A DNA stretch of 5,067 nt from an uncultured Pseudomonadota bacterium. GTDB taxonomy: Bacteria > SAR324 > NAC60-12. A program made the position numbers and the translations under genes. Under the pieces are notes generated by a model. It saw nothing but the letters and a program-made list of their open reading frames with translations. It did no database searches and was not told where the DNA came from. Position 1 is the stretch's first letter. Every line of letters starts with the position of its first letter. The stretch lies in NCBI GenBank assembly GCA_913056375.1, contig CAJXNF010000246.1, positions 1 through 5,067 of the forward strand, read 5' to 3'. Below, piece after piece: positions 1 through 5,067 of this stretch.

Positions 1-1280
1 AAAGGGGTGATCAAGATCCCACCTGTTTCTGTCTGCCACCATGTATCCACAATTGGGCATCGCTCTTTCCCTACAACACGATGATACCATTGCCATGCTT
101 CTGGATTGATAGGCTCTCCTACGGTACCGAGCAAGCGCAACGAACTGAGATCTCGTTTATTAACAAAATCATCACCTTCTTTTGCAATCGCTCGAATCGC
201 TGTTGGAGCAGTGTAGAAGATATTGACTTGGTGTTTTTCGACAACATCCCAAAACCGACCCCAGTCCGGATAGTTGGGCACACCTTCATACATCACGGAA
301 CTGGCACCATTCGCTAGAGGGCCATAGATGATATACGAGTGACCAGTTACCCAACCAATATCAGCCGTACACCAGTAGGTTTCTCCATCACGGTAATCAA
401 AAACATATTTGTGGGTCATGGAAGCGTAGGTGATGTAGCCACCAGTGGTGTGCATCACTCCCTTGGGTTTTCCGGTAGACCCAGATGTGTAGAGAATAAA
501 GAGGGGATCTTCAGAATCCATTTCTTCAGCAGGACAGACACTGGAAATATCATCACCATTAATCTCGGTATGCCACCAATGGTCACGATTGGAGTTCATC
601 TCTACAGTCGTGCCAGAGTGATTAACGACAATGCAACTCTTAATGTAGTCAAATCCTTCCATTGCCTGATCACAGTTTGGCTTCAGGGGGACCGCTTTAT
701 TTCCTCGGAAACCTCCATCTGCTGTCACGACAGCAGCAGGTGCACAATCGTCAATTCGGTTTCTTAAAGCATCAGCACTGAATCCACCAAAAACAATCGA
801 ATGGACCGCACCGATTCTCGTACATGCAAGCATTGCGATGGGGAGTTCTGGGATCATGGGCATATACAAGACGACCCGATCACCTTTCTGAACCCCATGT
901 TTTTTCAATACATTCGCAAAACGGCAGACTTCTCGGTGGAGTTGCTGGTAGGTGTATGTACGACATTTTGTGGGGTCATCCGATTCCCAGATGAGGGCGG
1001 CCTGATTCTTTCTTGGGCTGTCCAGATGCCTATCAAGACAGTTGTAGGAAACATTAATTTTTCCACCCAGATACCACTTGATACTCGCGGTGTTGAAATC
1101 AACTTCTCTGACCTTGTCCCACTTTTTGAACCAATGCATTCGTTCCGCTTGCTTGGCCCAAAAACTTTCAGAATTCTCAACAGACTCCTGATACATTTGT
1201 TGGTATTGCTCTTCATTAATCAGGGCGTCCTGAAAGTTGGAAGGAACCTCGTACACTTCTGTTGCGCTCGTCTCTGCCAT
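1..1280 (-). CDS. acs: Acetyl-CoA synthetase (AMP-forming), N-terminal 426 residues; 3' end beyond the window
   Basis: Acs is a cytoplasmic enzyme that activates acetate with ATP and CoA, through acetyl-AMP, to acetyl-CoA, AMP and pyrophosphate. I translated the minus strand from the ATG at 1280-1278 and found no stop to the window edge. Seen in order: the N-terminal Acs region (QMYQESVENSESFW near residue 28, SIKWYLGGKINVSYNCLDRHL split over 66-86); MPMIPELPIAMLACTRIGA (140-158); VFGGFSADALR (163-173); the P-loop YTSGSTGKPKG (264-274); WCTADIGWVTGHSY (303-316); GTVGEPINPEAW (385-396); and DTWWQTETGG (412-421). The acetate-pocket residues known from Salmonella Acs (Val310, Thr311, Val386, Trp414) have counterparts here at V311, T312, V387 and W415, so acetate is the likely substrate. 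The family is about 650 residues long, so roughly 225 are missing, including the C-terminal lid with the regulatory lysine. The start is fixed by GGAGG six bases upstream. The CoA-contact segment reads RGNK (192-195) rather than the usual RGG(K/R). The gene follows ybeY on the same strand after 153 bases that hold a likely promoter. Confidence 0.97.
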   Translation of the reverse strand, partial: MAETSATEVYEVPSNFQDALINEEQYQQMYQESVENSESFWAKQAERMHWFKKWDKVREVDFNTASIKWYLGGKINVSYNCLDRHLDSPRKNQAALIWESDDPTKCRTYTYQQLHREVCRFANVLKKHGVQKGDRVVLYMPMIPELPIAMLACTRIGAVHSIVFGGFSADALRNRIDDCAPAAVVTADGGFRGNKAVPLKPNCDQAMEGFDYIKSCIVVNHSGTTVEMNSNRDHWWHTEINGDDISSVCPAEEMDSEDPLFILYTSGSTGKPKGVMHTTGGYITYASMTHKYVFDYRDGETYWCTADIGWVTGHSYIIYGPLANGASSVMYEGVPNYPDWGRFWDVVEKHQVNIFYTAPTAIRAIAKEGDDFVNKRDLSSLRLLGTVGEPINPEAWQWYHRVVGKERCPIVDTWWQTETGGILITP

Positions 1281-1286
1281 AACAAG

Positions 1287-1291
1287 CCTCC
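1287..1291 (-). promoter_or_regulatory. Shine-Dalgarno sequence of acs
   Basis: On the minus strand GGAGG is followed by six bases and then the acs ATG. This is a strong, well-spaced ribosome binding site. It fixes the start at 1280 and shows that acs is translated independently, in contrast to ybeY. Confidence 0.85.
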
Positions 1292-1325
1292 GCTCTACAA
1301 AATTTCGATTTCGAAAAGCTGCACC

Positions 1326-1334
1326 GCAAGGTTG
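1326..1334 (-). repeat. Copy 1 of a 9-bp direct repeat flanking the acs promoter
   Basis: The minus-strand sequence CAACCTTGC occurs here and again at 1385-1393, with starts 59 bases apart. The upstream copy sits just ahead of the -10 hexamer and this copy lies in the leader. Such an arrangement could serve a regulator binding both sites, but nine bases can recur by chance. Confidence 0.4.
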
Positions 1335-1346
1335 CCCAAGAACCTT
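1328..1346 (-). promoter_or_regulatory. Small hairpin / inverted repeat in the acs leader
   Basis: On the minus strand AAGGTT (1346-1341) and AACCTT (1333-1328) are complementary arms around the seven-base loop CTTGGGC. The arms are only six base pairs and no T-run follows, so this is not an intrinsic terminator. It could be a leader RNA hairpin or a protein-binding dyad. The loop GGGC (1337-1334) is also complementary to GCCC at 1366-1363 just upstream. Confidence 0.4.
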
Positions 1347-1371
1347 TTCAAGGACAAATAACGGGCAGAAA

Positions 1372-1383
1372 ATATTTAAATAT
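1372..1383. repeat. 12-bp perfect AT palindrome in the acs promoter region
   Basis: ATATTTAAATAT is its own reverse complement. It overlaps the proposed -10 element and the predicted start point of acs. It may simply be the AT-rich melting region of the promoter, or it may be an operator half covering the start site. No known regulator consensus was recognised. Confidence 0.5.
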
Positions 1384-1407
1384 AGCAAGGTTGGCGATGA
1401 AAGTCCT
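1379..1407 (-). promoter_or_regulatory. Putative sigma-70-type promoter of acs (extended -10)
   Basis: Reading the minus strand, TGC (1387-1385) directly precedes TATATT (1384-1379). Together they form an extended -10 (TGnTATAAT with one mismatch). Seventeen bases upstream lies AGGACT (1407-1402), a weak -35 matching only the central GAC of TTGACA; extended -10 promoters can tolerate this. The predicted start is near 1372, giving a leader of about 90 bases before acs. Position and orientation fit; no transcript data are available. Confidence 0.5.
1385..1393 (-). repeat. Copy 2 of the 9-bp direct repeat (between the -35 and -10 of the acs promoter)
   Basis: CAACCTTGC on the minus strand is identical to the copy at 1326-1334. 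Its last three bases are the TGC that makes the extended -10, so a protein bound here would compete directly with RNA polymerase. Confidence 0.4.
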
Positions 1408-1433
1408 GCTGAAAAGCGCAGAAAATGAAGTTT

Positions 1434-1919
1434 CTAGGGGAGCAGAGATTTGTCGTACAATCCAGGTAGGCCAAGGTGTGTCAGCAGTTGTTCCTCCAAG
1501 GCTAGCATTTCTATCTCTTCATCTTTGGACCTCTCATGGTCTAACCCGTATAAGTGACAGCAGCCATGAACCAACATTCGAATCATCTCAGTCTTTGCAT
1601 CCCATCCATTGGTATCAGCTTGTTGGCAAACATCATCCCAACTGACTGCAAGATCTCCAACATGGACTGCTGAATGGTCGTCTTCATAATAAGACCAGGA
1701 GAGCACATCAGTACTAGTATCCTTTCCTCGATATTCTACATTTAATCGTTGCATCTCAACGGCGTCCGTGATGTAGACTGAAACAGTGCGCTCTTTTTCG
1801 AACAATTTGGTAATTAGAAACTCCATGACTGTTATCAAATCAGGAGCCCAGTCTGGTGTTTCAATAGTCTCTTTCCATTGGATTTCGACAGTCAAAGCGA
1901 TTTCCTCTTTGGCAGCCAT
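1434..1919 (-). CDS. ybeY: Endoribonuclease YbeY (rRNA maturation factor, UPF0054)
   Basis: YbeY is a single-strand-specific, metal-dependent endoribonuclease that acts in the cytoplasm in 16S rRNA 3'-end maturation and 70S ribosome quality control. The complete 161-residue protein is near the usual 150-160. The zinc motif HxxxHxxGxDH is present as HGCCHLYGLDH, giving metal ligands H118, H122 and H128. The other family block, LNVEYRGKDTSTDVLSW (59-75), contains the conserved arginine R64; the usual TDVLSF ends in Trp here. GDLAVS (88-93) matches the family's GDI-type strand. An acidic helix follows the metal site (DEEIEMLALEEQLL, 133-146), as is typical. The ATG at 1919 is three bases beyond the smc stop and in the same frame. 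It has no clear Shine-Dalgarno (the nearest purine run, GAAGAAG, lies about 20 bases upstream), so translation probably depends on ribosomes finishing smc. ybeY more often sits beside phoH/ybeZ or era; here it sits between smc and acs. The protein ends in a short tail, LPGLYDKSLLP. Confidence 0.96.
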   Translation of the reverse strand: MAAKEEIALTVEIQWKETIETPDWAPDLITVMEFLITKLFEKERTVSVYITDAVEMQRLNVEYRGKDTSTDVLSWSYYEDDHSAVHVGDLAVSWDDVCQQADTNGWDAKTEMIRMLVHGCCHLYGLDHERSKDEEIEMLALEEQLLTHLGLPGLYDKSLLP

Positions 1920-1925
1920 TTACTA
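1917..1925 (-). promoter_or_regulatory. smc stop / ybeY start junction (TAG TAA ATG, one frame)
   Basis: Read on the minus strand, the smc stop TAG is followed at once by a second in-frame stop TAA and then the ybeY ATG, all in the same frame. No Shine-Dalgarno lies 5-10 bases upstream. The arrangement favours termination followed by re-initiation of the same ribosome. The tandem stop would also guard against an SMC-YbeY fusion by read-through. Confidence 0.7.
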
Positions 1926-4900
1926 GGCACTAAGACGATCTGCTTCTTCGAATCGGACGGATACTGTCTTGGAAACCCCAGGTTCATCCATCGTGACTCC
2001 ATACAGTGCATCGCCGATTTCCATCGTTTTTTTATTGTGTGTGATAACAACAAATTGAGAATTGGTGGTTAGGCGTCGGATGAGTTGGTTGAATCTAACA
2101 ACATTCGCATCATCTAGGGGAGCATCAACCTCGTCTAAAACACAGAATGGGCTTGGCTTGATCAAGAAGATTGCGAAGACGAGGGAGATAGCAGTCAATG
2201 CTTTTTCCCCACCAGAGAGTAGGTTAAGATTTTGTAATTTCTTACCGGGGGGTTGTGCGAATATTTCAATTCCACTTTCAAGGATGTCCTCACTTTCAGT
2301 AAGTACCATTCGTGCCTCTCCTCCGCCGAAAAGCTGAGAAAACAGAGTTCCAAACTGGTTGTTCACTTTCTCAAACATCTCCTTGAACCGCCTTCGGGAT
2401 TCAATATTTATTTCCCGAATTGTTCTCTCCAAGTCTTCGGCGGCTTGTGTAAGGTCAGATGATTGACTCTGCAAAAATTCTAGGCGTTCCATCAGCAAGT
2501 CATATTCTGCCGGTGCTGCCAGATTTACATTGCCAATCGCTTCCAATTGTAGGCGTTGCTTCCTTAAACTATTCACCAGTGAAGTTTCATTGACCTCAGT
2601 TAAACTCTCCTCCAAATGACTCTCAGGGTCAAAGTCCCACTGATCGGAGAGTTGTTCTTCCAATTGTTCTCTTTGTAAACGATGCTCAGTCTGTTCAATC
2701 CTTTGCTGATGAATCTGTTGAAGCAAGTTTTCCAGAACTTTTTGTACTTCTTGAAGTCTTTTGGTCAAATCACCCTGTAACTGGTTCTGCTGCTCATAGG
2801 TTTTGGTGTCTATTTTGATTTTTTCATCCAAACCCAACCGTTTTTTCAATAGAGTTGGCATTAGAGTATCCAGTTCCTTGATGCGCAGTTGACCTTCTTG
2901 GCTTTTTGAATTTGCCAATTCTAGTGCTTCCAAAATTCTTTGGCGTCTACTTTCAATCTCTGATTGATTTCGCTGATTTCGTTCTAAATTTCCTCTGATG
3001 TTTCGGATTTGCTCTGTAGATTCAGCTATTTGCAGGCGTAATCTAGTATGTTCTTCACTGACTTCTTGAAGACTTTGTTGTTGTATTTGAATCTGTTCCT
3101 GCTGTAATGCTACGTCATTCTCTAGTTGCTTCCGACGTTCCTCATGATTTGTGAATTCTAGTTGAATTTCCTGTTTTTGGTTTTCAAGACGCTCCTGCTC
3201 AGTCTTTAAGCGCAGACCGTCTTGTTCAATCATCTTTAAACTCTCCTCGGTTCGAAATACCTCTCGTTGATTGTGCTCCTTTTCTTGCTGAAGGCGGGTA
3301 AGGTCTAGTTGAATTTCGTGAAGTCGTTCTCTCAGATCTTGAATTTCCAGTTCCCGTTCTTGGCTCTCTTCTTCAAGGCTTTCTAGCCCTTCTTCCAGTG
3401 CTTGAATTCTGTCTTCTTCAACTCGGGACTTATTTTGAAGCAATTCTATTTCTTGCTGTCTTTGGAGGAAGCCAAAAGATGCTTTTGCGGGTCGTCCACA
3501 TCTGATCCCCCCAAAAGCTGGAAGATATGTTCCTGCTGCAGAAACCCAGGCTCTAGATCCAGTGTTGCTCTGCCACTTATCCAGAGCTTCTTCAAATATA
3601 GGTTCGTTTTCCTCTACAAAGGTTATTTGTTGGAACCAGCGATTTCCCCACTCTTGAAGGGGTGGTTTACATTGGATCAACTTATCGGTGATTGAAGTTG
3701 ACGATGAGATTTCACTGAGGGGTGGTAAGCGGTCCAATGTTAGAATCTCTAAGCGACTGAAATTCTGCTCTTGGCAAAGTTTTTCGAGTTTGGGGATGTC
3801 CTGAATAGAGGTCAAGATGACCCAATCGAGTATGTTCTCAAGGATTGGGGCTAGTATTTTGGGATTATCAGTATTCAAGATGGCGAAGTCTGCAAATATT
3901 CCCAGAAAGCCAATCTTTTCTTTTTCTGCCGGATGTTGCTGAAAATATCTCAATAGCTGTTGAACGCTATCACTGAAATCTTCATAGCGCTCTTGAATTT
4001 CCCGAAGTGAATTCAGACGAGATTGGAGTTTCTGAAACTCACTGAGCAAGGATTTCAATTGATTGCGTCGTTCCTCTAGCACTTCCTGCTGTTCATCGTG
4101 CTCGAGCCTAAGATCTTTTAATTCTTCATCTAATTGCTCTTGTTCTTCCTCAAGAACACTAGTTCTTCCACTGGATCTGCTCAATTTTTGTTGAGCCTCT
4201 TGCACATGATGCTGAGCCTGAATGTGTTGTTCTCTCAGTTCCACCAACCGAGTTTGCTGTTGCTCAAGTCGCTCGATCACAAAATTTTGCTGGTTGGTCG
4301 CATTCGTCAATTTCGTATGAGTTTGCAGTAAACTCTGCTGTAAGTCCCGAAGCAGATTGTTCTGTGACGCCAAAGCTTCGTTTTCTTGGAGGCGATCGCT
4401 TTCCAACTTTTGAAGTGCCTCTGCAAATAGCTGATAATTTTTTTGGAGGCTCTCCATCTCAAGTTGATCTTCTGATGCTTCCAGTTTTAACTCATTTTGG
4501 GCTTCTTCCAGTTGCTGATTGTCCTCAATTAGCTGCTGAATTCTCTCCTCAGCATTTTGAATCCCCTGTGAGATCAACTGTCTTTGGCTCTCAGCATCCT
4601 GCAGTTCCTTATCAACCAAAAACATTTCATTACGAGTTGCGGCTAGCTTTTCGCCTGACAAAGTGATCTCAAGACCCAGTGTCTCTAATTCGGTCACTCT
4701 CGTTTGTTTGGTCAATTGCTCTGCAGTTTGTGTGGCCTCAGTGATTGCTATTCTTGATTTGGCATCCTCCTCACGTTGTTTTGCTTGGTTCCAACGATAC
4801 AAGATTAATTGATACTCAGCTTTCCTGATGTCTTCCCTAAGTTTCAGATATAGTCTGGCTTGTTCTACTTGGTCTTTCAGACCTTCTTCCTGCCGTTCCA

Positions 4901-5067
4901 ACTCTTGTAGAACATCATCGACCCGAAGTAAATTTTGGCGAGTTTCATCAAGACGCTTTTCAGCAGATTGTCGCTTGAGTCGAAACTTTACGATACCAGC
5001 AGCATCGTCAATGACATCTCTTCTTTCTTCAGGTCTTGCATTGATCATCTCCTCAATCTTACCCTGC
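1923..5067 (-). CDS. smc: Chromosome segregation protein SMC (condensin ATPase), 5' end beyond the window
   Basis: SMC homodimers, with ScpA and ScpB, form the bacterial condensin that loads on the nucleoid and extrudes DNA loops to separate sister origins. The frame is open to the window edge, entering with QGKIEE before the methionine at 5048. That methionine is internal: QGKIEEMINARPEERR is the conserved block near residue 150 of full-length SMCs, so about 145-150 residues, including Walker A, are missing, and the whole protein would be near 1190, the usual size. Numbering from M at 5048: end of N-terminal head 1-30; first coiled-coil arm about 30-370; hinge about 378-530 (IGFLGIFADFAIL to GGIRCGRPAKASFGFLQRQ); second arm about 535-830; C-terminal head from GNVNLAAPAEYDLL (839). 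The ATPase motifs are the signature LSGGEKALTA (944-953), Walker B FCVLDEVDAPLDD (968-980) with catalytic E973, and the H-loop FVVITHNKK with H1004. The arms are rich in Gln and Glu. The hinge is divergent, with IRCGR where ITGGS is usual. ybeY follows after three bases. Confidence 0.97.
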   Translation of the reverse strand, partial: QGKIEEMINARPEERRDVIDDAAGIVKFRLKRQSAEKRLDETRQNLLRVDDVLQELERQEEGLKDQVEQARLYLKLREDIRKAEYQLILYRWNQAKQREEDAKSRIAITEATQTAEQLTKQTRVTELETLGLEITLSGEKLAATRNEMFLVDKELQDAESQRQLISQGIQNAEERIQQLIEDNQQLEEAQNELKLEASEDQLEMESLQKNYQLFAEALQKLESDRLQENEALASQNNLLRDLQQSLLQTHTKLTNATNQQNFVIERLEQQQTRLVELREQHIQAQHHVQEAQQKLSRSSGRTSVLEEEQEQLDEELKDLRLEHDEQQEVLEERRNQLKSLLSEFQKLQSRLNSLREIQERYEDFSDSVQQLLRYFQQHPAEKEKIGFLGIFADFAILNTDNPKILAPILENILDWVILTSIQDIPKLEKLCQEQNFSRLEILTLDRLPPLSEISSSTSITDKLIQCKPPLQEWGNRWFQQITFVEENEPIFEEALDKWQSNTGSRAWVSAAGTYLPAFGGIRCGRPAKASFGFLQRQQEIELLQNKSRVEEDRIQALEEGLESLEEESQERELEIQDLRERLHEIQLDLTRLQQEKEHNQREVFRTEESLKMIEQDGLRLKTEQERLENQKQEIQLEFTNHEERRKQLENDVALQQEQIQIQQQSLQEVSEEHTRLRLQIAESTEQIRNIRGNLERNQRNQSEIESRRQRILEALELANSKSQEGQLRIKELDTLMPTLLKKRLGLDEKIKIDTKTYEQQNQLQGDLTKRLQEVQKVLENLLQQIHQQRIEQTEHRLQREQLEEQLSDQWDFDPESHLEESLTEVNETSLVNSLRKQRLQLEAIGNVNLAAPAEYDLLMERLEFLQSQSSDLTQAAEDLERTIREINIESRRRFKEMFEKVNNQFGTLFSQLFGGGEARMVLTESEDILESGIEIFAQPPGKKLQNLNLLSGGEKALTAISLVFAIFLIKPSPFCVLDEVDAPLDDANVVRFNQLIRRLTTNSQFVVITHNKKTMEIGDALYGVTMDEPGVSKTVSVRFEEADRLSA

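Noticed and set aside
905..1216. A 103-codon minus-strand open frame inside acs
   Set aside because: It is in a different frame from acs on the same strand and overlaps the conserved Acs N-terminal region entirely. It is a shadow.
1326..1340. Sigma-54-like GG...GC element in the acs leader
   Set aside because: GG and GC are separated by eight bases instead of the required ten, and the element would lie downstream of the better extended -10 promoter.
801..1361. A 186-codon plus-strand open frame, with another of 142 codons at 339-767
   Set aside because: Both lie antisense to acs, whose minus-strand translation is unmistakable. Their products show no recognisable domain and are rich in residues expected from reverse-strand reading. 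Neither has a convincing ribosome binding site that I could see.
1403..1426. Possible intrinsic terminator after ybeY (CTGC...GCAG on the minus strand)
   Set aside because: The stem is only four base pairs with an eight-base loop and is followed by GACTTT rather than a T-run. It is too weak to call a terminator.
3402..4666. Several plus-strand open frames of 65-100 codons opposite smc
   Set aside because: They are antisense to the Gln/Glu-rich coiled-coil coding sequence, which produces long Leu/Ser-rich reverse-strand frames by composition alone.
2600..4750. Apparent low-complexity repeats rich in CTT, TTG and CTG on the plus strand
   Set aside because: They are the reverse complement of Glu, Gln and Leu codons in the heptad pattern of the SMC arms. 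No regular unit length suggests a tandem DNA repeat.
5046..5048. ATG at 5048 as the start of smc
   Set aside because: The frame continues upstream as QGKIEE, which belongs to the conserved SMC block around residue 150, and the Walker A segment must lie further upstream outside the window.

Overview
The window carries three protein-coding genes, all on the minus strand. In transcription order (right to left) they are smc (5' end outside the window), ybeY (complete) and acs (3' end outside the window). The two genes at the edges are cut by the window and show no sign of damage. Base composition is moderate to slightly AT-rich by eye. The genes are of Gram-negative bacterial type: an Acs close to the proteobacterial form, a canonical bacterial SMC rather than MukB, and a YbeY. 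This suits a proteobacterium or relative outside the MukB-bearing gammaproteobacteria. A deltaproteobacterial or SAR324-like marine lineage is a guess only.

Layout. Positions 1923-5067 hold the SMC condensin ATPase from just after its N-terminal ATP-binding segment through arm, hinge, arm and C-terminal head. Positions 1434-1919 hold the endoribonuclease YbeY. It begins directly after smc: the junction reads TAG TAA ATG, with both stops and the start in one frame, and no good Shine-Dalgarno sequence precedes ybeY. Positions 1281-1433 are the only intergenic stretch. It has a plausible extended -10 promoter, a 12-bp AT palindrome, a small hairpin, a 9-bp direct repeat and a strong Shine-Dalgarno, all pointing toward acs. 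Positions 1-1280 hold the first 426 residues of acetyl-CoA synthetase.

How the genes relate. smc and ybeY look like one translationally coupled housekeeping unit (chromosome segregation, then rRNA maturation and ribosome quality control). acs (acetate activation to acetyl-CoA) seems to have its own promoter, although no convincing terminator separates it from ybeY, so read-through is possible. I found no mobile element, CRISPR array, tRNA, rRNA or candidate new defence or biosynthetic system. This is an ordinary core-genome region, and the points worth a second look are the smc/ybeY junction, the acs leader and a substitution in the SMC hinge.
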